The notes under the pieces are model-generated. The model was not told the DNA's origin. It did no database searches and saw only the letters and a program-made list of their open reading frames with translations. Positions 53,158 through 62,754 of a stretch of DNA of 64,000 nucleotides are shown one piece after another; the first letter of the stretch is position 1; each line of letters begins with the position of its first letter. This stretch comes from Dinoroseobacter sp013215265 (GTDB taxonomy: Bacteria; Pseudomonadota; Alphaproteobacteria; Rhodobacterales; Rhodobacteraceae), in assembly GCA_963691755.1 (NCBI GenBank), contig OY829366.1, forward strand, positions 2,852,001 through 2,916,000, read 5' to 3'. The position numbers and the translations under genes were made by a program.

Positions 53158-55740
53158 GTGCAGAAGGGTGCTGATTTTGTTGAGATTGCCCCCACCACGC
53201 AGATGGGGGACGCGACCTATGGCGTGCGGGCAAAATGCCTGCAGCGCCTTATTAGGCTTGATCTTCCCGTTCCCCGCACAGCAGCGCTGTCCTTCGAGGC
53301 CGTTCGAAAGATTGCTAGCGGCCAAACCTTCGATGTTGCGACCTTGTTGGGGCAGTTTGGCCCAAACCCGCTGGTTTCTGTCCGACCCAGCCCTGAGCTG
53401 ACAGCGTGGGGTGGACCTGGGGCGGTTCTCGACATCGGCATGAATGATGCGCAGCTCACTACGCTGTCTGATGAGATCGGTGTGGAACCGGCCCGCAGGC
53501 TCTACATGCGGTTCATCCATGCCTACGCGGTGGAAGTCGCCCGGCTTGATCCGGACGATTTCCCAATGCCCGAGCATCCCTCGGCATCGGAGCTGTCGGA
53601 GGTCTTGGCGACCTATGCCAAGGAAATGGACGAAGAGTTTCCTCAGGACCCCATCCAACAGCTGACGCAGGTCCTGCGGTCCATGGCCCGCGCCTGGAAT
53701 GGCACAAGTGCGCGGTTGTTGCGTCAGGCCCGCGGCGCACCTGAGGATGCAGGACTTGGTCTTGTCGTCCAGCAAATGATACCAGGCATGGGACCTGCGG
53801 AAAGCGGATCCGGGGTGATCCAATTCGTTTCCACCCGTACCGGGCAGCCGCAGATCACGGGACGTTACCTGAGCCAAAGTCAGGGGCGCGAAGCGCTGGA
53901 GACAGATCGCTCACTCTATCTGACGAAAGACCAACGCGGTCCCTCGCTTGAAGATCAGGCACCGGAAGCCTTTGGGCGTCTGAAAGAGATGGGCGCGCAA
54001 TTGCGCAAAGCGTTGCGGGAAGAAATGCAGATCGAATTCACACTCGATCAGGGTGAATTGTGGGTACTGGATGCCGTTCGTGTGCCACGCACCAGCCGGG
54101 CCGCCGTCCGTATCGCTGTTGCTCTGGCGGAGCAGGGCATCATATCTGAACAGGTTGCGTTGTTGCGAATTGAACCTCGGGCCTTGTCAGAGCTTTTGCA
54201 CCGTCAGGTTGCCAGCGTCGCCAAACGCGAAGTTCTGGCGCGGGGCATTGCGGCCTCTCCGGGGGCGGCGACAGGGTATCTGGTCTTTTCTGCCACTGCT
54301 GCGCAAGAAACTGCGGCCCGAGGCGAAAACGCAATTTTGGTGCGGCGCGAAACCTCCCCTGAAGATATCCGCGGCATGCATGCGGCCGCCGGTGTGCTGA
54401 CCGAGCGGGGCGGCATGTCGAGCCATGCAGCCGTGATCGCCCGAGGTCTGGGTGTGCCATGCGTGGTCGGGGCCGAAGGGACCGAGGTCAAAGGGCGGGC
54501 CCGCAAGCTGGTTCTCGCAGACGGGCAGGAGCTGACCGAAGGCACCGAAATCACGCTGGACGGCTCTTCCGGCGACGTGCTGAAGGGCGCGGTGGAGCTT
54601 GTGGAACCGGCGCTAGAAGGTCCGTTCCGCACCTTGATGAACTGGGCCGATCAGGCGCGCGATATCGATGTACGCGCAAACGCAGATACCCCCGCGGACG
54701 CAGACACAGCGCGGTTGTTTGAAGCGCAAGGCATCGGGCTTTGTCGTACGGAACACATGTTCTTCGACGAAGGGCGTCTGACCGTGATGCGCGAGATGAT
54801 TTTTGCTGACAGCGCCAAGGGACGGTCCCACGCACTTGAACGGCTCTTGCCGATGCAACGCGAAGACTTTCTGCAGCTGTTCGAGATCATGCGCGGCAAA
54901 CCGGTCTGCATTCGTCTTTTTGACCCGCCGCTGCACGAGTTCTTGCCCCATACCCGCGATGGCATGATTGAATTGGCCGAAGCGCTCGATCTGCCTTTGG
55001 CAACCGTGACGCACCGCATTGAAGAGTTGCAAGAGTTCAACCCGATGCTTGGGATGCGTGGGGTGCGTCTGGGGATTGTGATGCCCGAGATCTACGAGAT
55101 GCAGGCGCGCGCGATCTTCGAGGCAACCTTGCTGGCGTCCCGGCGTGGGGCGACGGTGACCCCAGAGATCATGATCCCATTGGTTTCGGCCAAGCGCGAA
55201 GTGGAATTGGTGCGCGGGCGCATTGATGCCATTGCGGCCGCGGTACGCGCTGAAGACGGGGGCGTGTTTAACTACCGTCTGGGCGTAATGGTCGAAACAC
55301 CAAGGGCTGCGCTGAGGTCGGGTGATATCGCGGAAGCCGTGGATTTCCTGTCCTTCGGAACCAACGATCTGACACAGATGAGCTATGGGCTGAGCCGCGA
55401 TGACGCTGGTCGTTTCATGAGCACATATGTGGCCCAGGGTGTATTTCCTGAAGATCCGTTTCATACGCTTGACGTAGACGGCGTCGGAGAATTGTTGAAC
55501 ATCGCCGCAGAACGCTCACGCAATGTGCGTCCAGAGATCACATTGTCTGTGTGCGGCGAACACGGCGGCGATCCCGATTCGATAGATTTCTCCCGAAAAG
55601 CCGGTTTCACCTATGTGAGTTGCTCGCCGTTCCGGGTGCCTGTTGCGCGCCTTGCCGCGGCACATTTGGCCCTGACAGACACGCCAAGCGAAAGTAAACC
55701 ACGTCGTTTCAATCTGTTAGGCAGTGTTTTGCGCCGCTGA
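53158..55740 (+). CDS. pyruvate phosphate dikinase-like protein
   Basis: 860 residues from GTG 53158, preceded by GAAGGGA; the TTG at 53116 is less likely. The phosphohistidine domain GGMSSHAAVIARG (His423) and the PEP-binding barrel (GLCRTEHMFF, IRLFDPPLHEFLP, CGEHGGDP with Cys799) match PPDK. The N-terminal ATP-grasp part is altered: the SVRSG...MPGMMDT motif reads SVRPSPELTAWGGPGAV, and the GGKGANL segment is missing. Arg76 is kept. It could interconvert PEP and pyruvate with changed nucleotide use, or act as a regulated phosphotransferase. The gene follows glyS. Confidence 0.85.
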   Translation: MQKGADFVEIAPTTQMGDATYGVRAKCLQRLIRLDLPVPRTAALSFEAVRKIASGQTFDVATLLGQFGPNPLVSVRPSPELTAWGGPGAVLDIGMNDAQLTTLSDEIGVEPARRLYMRFIHAYAVEVARLDPDDFPMPEHPSASELSEVLATYAKEMDEEFPQDPIQQLTQVLRSMARAWNGTSARLLRQARGAPEDAGLGLVVQQMIPGMGPAESGSGVIQFVSTRTGQPQITGRYLSQSQGREALETDRSLYLTKDQRGPSLEDQAPEAFGRLKEMGAQLRKALREEMQIEFTLDQGELWVLDAVRVPRTSRAAVRIAVALAEQGIISEQVALLRIEPRALSELLHRQVASVAKREVLARGIAASPGAATGYLVFSATAAQETAARGENAILVRRETSPEDIRGMHAAAGVLTERGGMSSHAAVIARGLGVPCVVGAEGTEVKGRARKLVLADGQELTEGTEITLDGSSGDVLKGAVELVEPALEGPFRTLMNWADQARDIDVRANADTPADADTARLFEAQGIGLCRTEHMFFDEGRLTVMREMIFADSAKGRSHALERLLPMQREDFLQLFEIMRGKPVCIRLFDPPLHEFLPHTRDGMIELAEALDLPLATVTHRIEELQEFNPMLGMRGVRLGIVMPEIYEMQARAIFEATLLASRRGATVTPEIMIPLVSAKREVELVRGRIDAIAAAVRAEDGGVFNYRLGVMVETPRAALRSGDIAEAVDFLSFGTNDLTQMSYGLSRDDAGRFMSTYVAQGVFPEDPFHTLDVDGVGELLNIAAERSRNVRPEITLSVCGEHGGDPDSIDFSRKAGFTYVSCSPFRVPVARLAAAHLALTDTPSESKPRRFNLLGSVLRR

Positions 55741-55904
55741 ACCAGCGTTTGCGCAAATGGGGCACTTGTGACGCCCCGGACACAATTTGTCGGAATGGCC
55801 GCGATTTCGTCTATGCGGTGCCGCAAAGCCTCTTTAGACCTACAAGTCAAGCTGCACTGGGGGGTGACAGCTTCGGTAAGATAAAAAGTAACCGAGGATA
55901 CATT

Positions 55905-56591
55905 GTGAGACTATCGCGCACGATTGCTGCCATCGTGGGCCTGAGTCTGTCAGCCGGCGCTGCCACTATTGCCACTGCTGACGTGACTGCCAGTTCATCG
56001 ACCAACCCGTTTGTGTCGCTGAATCAGCAAATTGGGTCATTACTTGGCGAAGAACGTAATGCCTTGGGGGCACTTCCCCGTGGTCATTTGGGGAATCTGA
56101 CGCGCCTGCGTGGTGCAACGACAGATGGCCCTCAATATAATCGCCAATGGCTGGCCTCCCAACCTACCGCTCGCGGAGGGCGTGAATGGCAGTGCCTGTC
56201 CGAAGCGCTCTATTTTGAGGCGCGCGGTGAGACACTTGAAGGGCAAGCCGCCGTTGCGGAAGTGATCCTGAACCGCAAGGCATCCTCGCGCTATCCAAAC
56301 TCGATCTGTGGTGTCGTGAACCAAGGCACTGGTCGGAAACATGCCTGCCAGTTTTCGTATACATGTGATGGACTACCCGAAACGATCAGCGAACCGGGTG
56401 CATATCGTACCGCGGGAAAAATTGCGCGCGCCGTTATGGATGGTGCCCCGCGTCTGCTTCCGACAGATGTAACCCATTACCATACCACCGCGGTCAGTCC
56501 GTCCTGGGCCAGCCAGTATGAACGCACCGGTCAGATCGGGGTTCATGTGTTCTATCGTGCCTACTATCCCGGACGACAAGCATCGAATTGA
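55905..56591 (+). CDS. SleB-type cell wall hydrolase
   Basis: 228 residues from GTG 55905; the CGAGGA site six bases upstream decides the start. A signal peptide ends near ATAD. The Hydrolase_2/SleB domain spans about 110-225: CLSEALYFEARGE with the catalytic Glu, AAVAEVILNRKASSRYPNSICGVV, and HACQFSYTCDG. It probably cleaves peptidoglycan in the periplasm. A strong terminator follows. Confidence 0.9.
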   Translation: MRLSRTIAAIVGLSLSAGAATIATADVTASSSTNPFVSLNQQIGSLLGEERNALGALPRGHLGNLTRLRGATTDGPQYNRQWLASQPTARGGREWQCLSEALYFEARGETLEGQAAVAEVILNRKASSRYPNSICGVVNQGTGRKHACQFSYTCDGLPETISEPGAYRTAGKIARAVMDGAPRLLPTDVTHYHTTAVSPSWASQYERTGQIGVHVFYRAYYPGRQASN

Positions 56592-56617
56592 GTCGCGTAT
56601 CGATACTCAAGTGACCG

Positions 56618-56645
56618 AGGCAGGCTTTCAGGCCTGCCTTTTTTT
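56618..56645 (+). terminator. rho-independent terminator after SleB gene
   Basis: AGGCAGGC (56618-56625) pairs with GCCTGCCT (56632-56639) around a 6-base loop, followed by TTTTTT. It lies 27 bases after the SleB stop and separates it from folB. Confidence 0.93.
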
Positions 56646-56685
56646 GTGGCATGAGGGGAGCGTAACGAGACAAGGAACGATCCAA

Positions 56686-57540
56686 ATGTCCGACAACCCA
56701 GCCTTGGCCTTCGCACCACTCGAGGCGCGTGCCGAGAAAACTCTGCTTGAAGCGGCCCAGTTGGACCGGATTTCGCTGCGCGATCACGTCCGCTCTGTTG
56801 AAATTGGCGCCTTTCAAGCCGAGCGTGGCGTGCCACAGCGCTTGCGTTTCAATCTTGTGGTCGACGTTCAAACCCTCGCTGGCGCGCTGGCCGATGATGT
56901 CGACCAGGTCGTGTCTTACGATGCGCTGACCGATGCGATCGATCTGGCCCTTGGCGATGCACGGCTCGACCTGCTCGAAACGCTGGCGGAAAGGATTGCC
57001 GCCTTGGTGCTGCAAGATCCCCGTGCGGCCCGGATATTCGTGCGCATCGAAAAACTGGATCGCGGGCCGTTTGCGCTTGGGGTCGAGATTGTGCGCCGTT
57101 CCGGGGAGGTGATCGGAACCGGCACAGGGCTGGAGGCCCCTGCCCTTCAGGTTATTCTTGTGCCTCATGATATTGAAGACCGGCTGAAACCCGCGCTTGA
57201 TGCATTGGCAGCAGAAGACCTGCCTGCGGTACTTGTCGCCTTGCCGGACCCTGCGCTGAGCTTACCCGAGGCAGACCATGTGCTGGCAAGACGCAGAATT
57301 GCACTTCTGGGTCTTGATCAAACCGCTTGGGTGTTGGGTGGGCGTGATCCGCGCTGCCTTGTCGTGTCCAGCAGGACGGAAATCGAATGGGCGGCGCAAC
57401 AAGGGCAAATGACCGTTTGCGCCCCATCAAAGATCGTTGTGGATGCCGTTGACGGCGCGCCAGAGGACGTGGCCGATGCGGAGGCTGTCGCCGAATGGCT
57501 TGCCAAAACGCTGGGCGCGGGCGCGGTGCGCCATTTATGA
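56686..57540 (+). CDS. folB: dihydroneopterin aldolase with C-terminal extension
   Basis: 284 residues from MSDNPALAF at 56686, with an AAGGAAC site; the longer frame upstream runs through the terminator. Residues about 25-145 form the FolB tunnel-fold domain (DRISLRDHVRSVEIG, VVSYDALTDAI, ETLAERIA, IEKLDRGPFA). About 140 extra residues follow and are not recognised (VILVPHDIEDRLKPALDAL ... WVLGGRDPRC). FolB alone is ~120 residues. The stop overlaps the folP start (ATGA). Confidence 0.9.
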   Translation: MSDNPALAFAPLEARAEKTLLEAAQLDRISLRDHVRSVEIGAFQAERGVPQRLRFNLVVDVQTLAGALADDVDQVVSYDALTDAIDLALGDARLDLLETLAERIAALVLQDPRAARIFVRIEKLDRGPFALGVEIVRRSGEVIGTGTGLEAPALQVILVPHDIEDRLKPALDALAAEDLPAVLVALPDPALSLPEADHVLARRRIALLGLDQTAWVLGGRDPRCLVVSSRTEIEWAAQQGQMTVCAPSKIVVDAVDGAPEDVADAEAVAEWLAKTLGAGAVRHL

Positions 57541-58541
57541 GCGCGTTTCGCTACCCACGTCCCTTAATTTGTGATCCCTCCACACCCGGGGCATTGCCGC
57601 TGGCCGGAGGGTGGGCATTTTTTGCCCAGGTTGAGCTCCTCTCACGCAGTGAACCCGCGCGCGTTGTTGCTGCGACGGATCTGCCAGAAAAAGTTTTGGA
57701 TCGCCTAACCCGTACGCGCGTGCCGCAAGCCGGCCTGCAATTTGACGCCCCTAAGATCATGGGAATTCTGAATGTCACACCTGACAGCTTTTCAGATGGC
57801 GGCCTGTTTCAGGATCGTGCGGCAGCGCTGACACAAATCAGGGCCATGGCAAAAGCAGACATCCTGGATATCGGCGGGGAATCCACGCGCCCTGGTGCGG
57901 CTGAGGTTGAGATTGCGGAAGAAATCGCGCGAACAGCCCCCGTGATTGAGGCGATTGCGGCAGAGACTGACACGCCCATCAGCATCGATACGCGTAAAGC
58001 GCGCGTGGCGCAGGCCGCCGTGGACGCGGGTGCCAAGATGATCAACGACGTCTCCGGCCTTGATTTTGATGCCGAGATGGCCGGTATGATGGCCAAGGCG
58101 GGCATGCCAGTTTGTTTGATGCATGCGCAAGGCACGCCAGAAACGATGCAGGCCGACCCACGCTATGAGAATGTTCTTCTGGATGTCTTCGATGCCCTTG
58201 AGGCGAGACGAGACCGCGCCGTTGCCGCTGGCGTCGCGCTGAAGGATGTGATGCTCGATCCAGGGATCGGTTTTGGCAAGACATTGGCGCACAATCTGCA
58301 ACTCGTTCAGGGATTGTCGCTTTTCCACGCTTTGGGATGCCCGCTTCTGTTAGGCGTTTCGCGCAAAGGGTTCATTGGAAAACTGGGGGATGCGCCAAAT
58401 CCCGCCGATCGAATGCCAGGATCGGTGGCATTGGGCCTGGTTGGCGCCACTCAGGGGGTTCAGGTTCTTCGTGTTCATGATGTAGAAGAGACCGCGCAAG
58501 CGTTCGCCTTGTGGCGCGCGGTGTCTGGGGGCAAGACATGA
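57537..58541 (+). CDS. folP: dihydropteroate synthase
   Basis: 334 residues from MSAFRYPRP at 57537. Pterin-binding barrel signatures IMGILNVTPDSFSDGG and LDIGGESTRPGA, then ISIDTRKARVA, MINDVSGL, and GIGFGKTLAHN. The ~75 residues before the barrel are longer than in E. coli. It couples to FolB (ATGA overlap), and its stop overlaps the glmM start. Catalyses dihydropteroate formation in folate synthesis. Confidence 0.95.
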   Translation: MSAFRYPRPLICDPSTPGALPLAGGWAFFAQVELLSRSEPARVVAATDLPEKVLDRLTRTRVPQAGLQFDAPKIMGILNVTPDSFSDGGLFQDRAAALTQIRAMAKADILDIGGESTRPGAAEVEIAEEIARTAPVIEAIAAETDTPISIDTRKARVAQAAVDAGAKMINDVSGLDFDAEMAGMMAKAGMPVCLMHAQGTPETMQADPRYENVLLDVFDALEARRDRAVAAGVALKDVMLDPGIGFGKTLAHNLQLVQGLSLFHALGCPLLLGVSRKGFIGKLGDAPNPADRMPGSVALGLVGATQGVQVLRVHDVEETAQAFALWRAVSGGKT

Positions 58542-59881
58542 AGCGGAAATATTTCGGTACGGACGGTGTGAGAGGACGCGCGAACACGCATCCCATGACA
58601 CCGGAATTGGTTCAGAAACTTGCAGCGGCTGCAGGTCGCTACTTCCGCAGAGATGGGTCTGATACGCACCGTGTTGTTATCGGAAAGGATACACGCCTGT
58701 CGGGCTACATGCTTGAGAACGCGCTGACAGCAGGGTTCACCTCGACTGGGATCAACGTGCTTTTGCTGGGTCCTGTGCCAACCCCTGCCGTGGGAATTCT
58801 AACGAATTCCATGCGTGCAGATGTAGGGGTGATGATCTCGGCCAGTCATAACGCACATCATGACAACGGTATCAAATTCTTCGGACCGGATGGGTTCAAG
58901 CTAAGTGACGAAGCCGAAAGCGCGATCGAAGCGCTCATGGATGGTGAAATCCAGCTTTCGCAACCCGAAAACATCGGCCGTGCAAAGCGTATAGATGATG
59001 GTCTGGGGCGATATGTCGAACGTGCGAAGTCCAGTTTCCCGCAAGATCTCTCCCTTGATGGCAAAAAAGTCGTTGTCGATTGCGCCAATGGCGCAGCTTA
59101 CAAAGCGGCCCCCATGGTTTTATGGGAGCTTGGCGCGGAGGTCATTCCCTTAGGCGTCAACCCCAACGGAACAAACATCAACCTTGGGTGCGGGTCTACC
59201 AGCCCCCAATCAGCTGCCGATCTGGTGCAAGCCCATGGTGCAGATCTTGGGATTTGCCTTGATGGCGATGCCGACCGGATCATCCTGATCGATGAACAAG
59301 GCAAGATCGCAGATGGCGACCAGATCATGGCGCTCTTTGCAGAGAGCTGGGCCAAAGAGGGACGGCTTGCCCAGAACACACTGGTCTCGACGGTGATGTC
59401 CAACCTCGGATTGGAGCGATACCTTGCGTCAAAAGGGGTGAAGCTGCACCGCACTGCAGTTGGGGACCGGTACGTGGTCGAAGCGATGCGCGCGAACGGC
59501 TGGAACCTTGGTGGGGAACAGTCAGGGCATATCGTGATGACCGACTACGCCACGACCGGGGACGGGCTGTTCGCGGGGCTTCAGTTCCTCGCGCAGATGG
59601 TGCGCACGGGCAAGAAGGCGAGTGAGTTGGCGCAAGTCTTCGAGCCCCTGCCACAGCTGCTGCGAAATGTGCGTTACGAAAAGGGCTCTACCCCATTGGA
59701 GGCCGATGGCGTGAAGGCTGCGATCGCAGATGGAGAAGCACGTCTGAACGGATCGGGACGCTTGCTGATCCGCAAGTCAGGCACCGAGCCACTGATCCGG
59801 GTGATGGCTGAGGCGGAAGATGCAAGCCTGATGGAGACCGTTGTCAGCGAGATTTGCGCTGCTGTTGAGGCTGCCGCCTGA
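58538..59881 (+). CDS. glmM: phosphoglucosamine mutase
   Basis: 447 residues from MKRKYFGTDGVRG at 58538, which overlaps the folP stop (ATGA). The catalytic phosphoserine motif ISASHNAHHDNG, the metal loop DGDADR, and the sugar-binding GGEQSGH loop are intact. It makes glucosamine-1-phosphate for peptidoglycan and LPS precursors. The 3' end overlaps the convergent exporter gene by 38 bases. Confidence 0.97.
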   Translation: MKRKYFGTDGVRGRANTHPMTPELVQKLAAAAGRYFRRDGSDTHRVVIGKDTRLSGYMLENALTAGFTSTGINVLLLGPVPTPAVGILTNSMRADVGVMISASHNAHHDNGIKFFGPDGFKLSDEAESAIEALMDGEIQLSQPENIGRAKRIDDGLGRYVERAKSSFPQDLSLDGKKVVVDCANGAAYKAAPMVLWELGAEVIPLGVNPNGTNINLGCGSTSPQSAADLVQAHGADLGICLDGDADRIILIDEQGKIADGDQIMALFAESWAKEGRLAQNTLVSTVMSNLGLERYLASKGVKLHRTAVGDRYVVEAMRANGWNLGGEQSGHIVMTDYATTGDGLFAGLQFLAQMVRTGKKASELAQVFEPLPQLLRNVRYEKGSTPLEADGVKAAIADGEARLNGSGRLLIRKSGTEPLIRVMAEAEDASLMETVVSEICAAVEAAA

Positions 59882-60779
59882 TCGCACTCCACTGGCTGAG
59901 CGCAATCCCGGAAAGAACGAAGCCTAGCGCAACAAAGAGCTGGGGCGGAACCTCCTCGCCCATCAGTGTAATGCCGAAAATTACGGCCCAGATGGGCACA
60001 AGGAAACTCACATTTGACATAAACAGCGACCCTGCGGAGGTGATCACCCGCACGCGCAAAACAACGGCAAGTGCCGTCGGAAAGATGGCCGTCAAAAGCA
60101 ATCCTAAAGTGGCTCGCGCGCTGTATTCATCTGGTATACCATCTAAAATCAATGCTAAAGGGCTGATTGCTAAGGCGCCCGCAATCACCGTAGCGGTTGC
60201 AAACGGGATGGGTGGCATCTTGGGCGCATTTCGCGTCATAACGGATCCAACGGCATAACAGCAGGCCGATCCGAGGATGGCGAGACGACCGAGGGTCTCT
60301 GCCCTGCCCCCTTCGGACGCAAATATGCCCGGACCGATCAACACAACGACCCCGGTGAAGCCAAGGAAAATTCCAAGTACCCGGCGCGGACCGATCCCTT
60401 CATCTTTCGAGAAAACCGCGACCAACGGTAGAATGAGGATAGGAACCGCCCCCATGATCACGCCAGCGAAGGCTGAGCTGACATGTTGAAGACCCAGACC
60501 AAGCAGCGCGAAGGGCGCAGCCACGTTCACCACGCCGATCACACTTGCGATGAGCCATTCCCGCTTGCCCCCGAGCCGTGTGACAGGTTGCCCAACAACA
60601 TACCCGGCAACGATTAGAACACCCGCCCCGATCAGCGCGCGACCTGCGGCAACCGTCATTGGCGAATAGCCTGTGAGAGCAACTGAGACCCCCATGAAGG
60701 CCGCGCCCCAGATGACCCCAAGAAGAAGGATTTGCAGCCAGTTCAACAGGCCGGGGCTTTGTGGAGATGGGGCGGTCAT
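59844..60779 (-). CDS. DMT-superfamily (EamA) transporter
   Basis: 311 residues with ten predicted membrane helices in two EamA repeats. Typical segments WGAAFMGVSVALTGYSPM, PFALLGLGLQHVSSAFAGVIMGAVPI, and FLVPIWAVIFGITLMGE are present. Likely a metabolite exporter; substrate unknown. Its 3' end overlaps glmM. Confidence 0.9.
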   Translation of the reverse strand: MTAPSPQSPGLLNWLQILLLGVIWGAAFMGVSVALTGYSPMTVAAGRALIGAGVLIVAGYVVGQPVTRLGGKREWLIASVIGVVNVAAPFALLGLGLQHVSSAFAGVIMGAVPILILPLVAVFSKDEGIGPRRVLGIFLGFTGVVVLIGPGIFASEGGRAETLGRLAILGSACCYAVGSVMTRNAPKMPPIPFATATVIAGALAISPLALILDGIPDEYSARATLGLLLTAIFPTALAVVLRVRVITSAGSLFMSNVSFLVPIWAVIFGITLMGEEVPPQLFVALGFVLSGIALSQWSAIRRQPQQQRKSR

Positions 60780-60858
60780 ACCCTCTCATGCGTGGTTTTG
60801 GCAGAGGAGGCAATTGCACCGCAGCGCCTAGGTCCGGCTCGATCAGTCAATTTTTCAC

Positions 60859-61428
60859 TCAGCCACGCATGCGGTGATGAAGAATTATCGGAACGATCAG
60901 ATCTTCCTCGTCCGCCAAGTGCCGGGCGAGGAACCCTTGCAGACCTTCCGTTACTTTGTGCAGCGCACCGACCTCGTCCTTCAACTGGCCCGGGTCAAGC
61001 TCGGCCAGTTGCAGCGACCGACGCGCGTGACGCTCAAAGCGATCGAGGGTCTGATCAAGTTCCATATGATCAGCCTCCAACACCTCCAACCCCGACCCGA
61101 ATCGTGGATCAACCGCGTTTATTTCGGGAAAGAAGCTGCGATCTTCGAAGGTATGATGGCCATGCAGGTTTACGGTCAGCATCCGCGCAAGCCGCGCCAA
61201 GCGGGCGCCATAGAAATCCGCAGCAATCTTTGCATCCAGAAATTGCTCAGCATCGTCACGTAGTACATCCGCAAGCCGGCGAAATCCAGCATGTGCAGCC
61301 ATCCAGTTGCGCGTCGGTTTACGCAGATGGGGATGCGCGTCCCAAACCTCGCGCGGATAACCCGCGCTCAGCGTTGGGATTTCGTCCGGCCAACCGGTGC
61401 GTTCCGCAATATGAAGATGCTGTTCCAT
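60859..61428 (-). CDS. hemerythrin HHE-domain protein
   Basis: 189 residues from MEQHLHIAERTG at 61428. A longer frame to 61569 is open, but it would run through the ilvC terminator. Iron-ligand histidines are seen in AAHAGFR, LHGHHTFEDRSFFP, LEADHMELD, and RHLADEEDLIVPIILHH. Proteins of this family bind O2 or NO at a di-iron centre. The role is unknown; it may be co-expressed with neither neighbour. Confidence 0.88.
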   Translation of the reverse strand: MEQHLHIAERTGWPDEIPTLSAGYPREVWDAHPHLRKPTRNWMAAHAGFRRLADVLRDDAEQFLDAKIAADFYGARLARLARMLTVNLHGHHTFEDRSFFPEINAVDPRFGSGLEVLEADHMELDQTLDRFERHARRSLQLAELDPGQLKDEVGALHKVTEGLQGFLARHLADEEDLIVPIILHHRMRG

Positions 61429-61464
61429 GGCAGGCAGGTGGCGATACAAACGCTGCAAAACAAG

Positions 61465-61491
61465 AGCGGCCCCGCGTGATGCAGGGCCGCT
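61465..61491 (-). terminator. terminator of ilvC
   Basis: On the minus strand AGCGGCCC and GGGCCGCT form an 8-base perfect stem with an 11-base loop, followed by CTTGTTTTG. Its position, about 110 bases after the ilvC stop and before the hemerythrin start, fits transcription termination of ilvC. Confidence 0.75.
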
Positions 61492-61599
61492 ATGCATTGG
61501 GCAATTGGCACGGCGGTGCCGAGACTTAGGGCTTGGGGCGACACTTTCGAACGAAAAGCTCCGCCGCACCCATCATGCTTCTTTGGAAGCGCGTGCCCT

Positions 61600-62622
61600 T
61601 TAGTTACGCTCTTTGTCGACCATCTTGCCGGCGGAGATCCACGGCATCATGCCGCGCAGCTCTTCACCGACTTTCTCGATCTGGTGCTCGTCATTCATGC
61701 GACGGGTGCCTTTGAAGAACGGCTGACCAACAGCGTTTTCCTGCATGAAGTCACGCACGAATTTGCCAGTCTGGATATCAGTCAGGATACCCTTCATGCG
61801 CGCCTTGGTCTCATCATACGGCAAGACGCGAGGACCCGAGACGTATTCACCATACTCGGCCGTGTTCGAGATCGAGTAGTTCATGTTCGCGATGCCGCCT
61901 TCGTAGATCAGGTCCACGATCAGCTTCACTTCGTGCAAGCACTCGAAATAGGCCATCTCGGGTGCGTAGCCTGCTTCCACGAGGGTCTCAAAGCCTGCGC
62001 GGATCAGCTCGACAAGGCCACCACACAGAACAGCCTGCTCACCGAAGAGGTCAGTTTCACATTCTTCACGGAAGTTGGTTTCAATAATGCCCGAGCGACC
62101 ACCACCGATGGCGGAGCAATAGCTGAGGCCGATTTCTAATGCTTTGCCGGTCGCATCATTGTGTACCGCAACAAGGCACGGCACACCGCCACCTTTGGTG
62201 AATTCACCGCGCACCGTGTGACCTGGGCCCTTGGGCGCCATCATGATCACGTCCACGCCGGGCTTGGGATCAATCAGACCGAAATGCACGTTCAGGCCGT
62301 GGGCAAACGCGATTGCAGACCCTTCACGGATATTGTCGTGAACGTATTTCTTGTAGGTTTCTGCCTGCAATTCGTCGGGCATGGTAAACATGATCACATC
62401 GCACCAAGCTGCTGCTTCGGCGATCCCCATAACCTTCAGGCCTTCGCCCTCAGCTTTTTGGGCCGACGCAGAGCCTTCACGCAGCGCCACAACAAGGTTC
62501 TTGGCGCCGCTGTCACGCAAGTTCAGCGCGTGCGCATGGCCTTGCGAACCGTAGCCAAGAATGGCGACTTTCTTGTCTTTGATCAGGTTGATGTCACAGT
62601 CACGGTCGTAATAGACGCGCAT
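61600..62622 (-). CDS. ilvC: ketol-acid reductoisomerase
   Basis: 340 residues from MRVYYDRDCD at 62622, directly after a GGAGG site. Short (class I) KARI: GYGSQGHAHALNLRDSG nucleotide-binding loop, KGPGHTVR, DLFGEQAVLCGG metal-binding region, and EMAYFECLHE. NADPH-dependent second step of valine/isoleucine/leucine synthesis. The gene is divergent from two Lrp-type regulators, and its terminator is visible. Confidence 0.97.
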   Translation of the reverse strand: MRVYYDRDCDINLIKDKKVAILGYGSQGHAHALNLRDSGAKNLVVALREGSASAQKAEGEGLKVMGIAEAAAWCDVIMFTMPDELQAETYKKYVHDNIREGSAIAFAHGLNVHFGLIDPKPGVDVIMMAPKGPGHTVRGEFTKGGGVPCLVAVHNDATGKALEIGLSYCSAIGGGRSGIIETNFREECETDLFGEQAVLCGGLVELIRAGFETLVEAGYAPEMAYFECLHEVKLIVDLIYEGGIANMNYSISNTAEYGEYVSGPRVLPYDETKARMKGILTDIQTGKFVRDFMQENAVGQPFFKGTRRMNDEHQIEKVGEELRGMMPWISAGKMVDKERN

Positions 62623-62711
62623 GGATTTTCCTCCGAAAGGTGTTGAATTGGCGCGACAATGCCAAACACCACACTCACAAAACTTGCAATCTTCAACAAA
62701 AATACCCAAAG

Positions 62712-62732
62712 AGTGCAATATTCATGTGCACT
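62712..62732. promoter_or_regulatory. palindrome in ilvC-lrp control region
   Basis: AGTGCA (62712-62717) and TGCACT (62727-62732) are exact inverse arms with a 9-base AT-rich spacer. The site lies 90 bases upstream of the ilvC start and 23 bases before the first lrp gene. It is a good candidate operator for one or both Lrp-type proteins and may overlap promoters in both directions. Confidence 0.6.
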
Positions 62733-62754
62733 TTTTATTATATTTTGAATTTTC

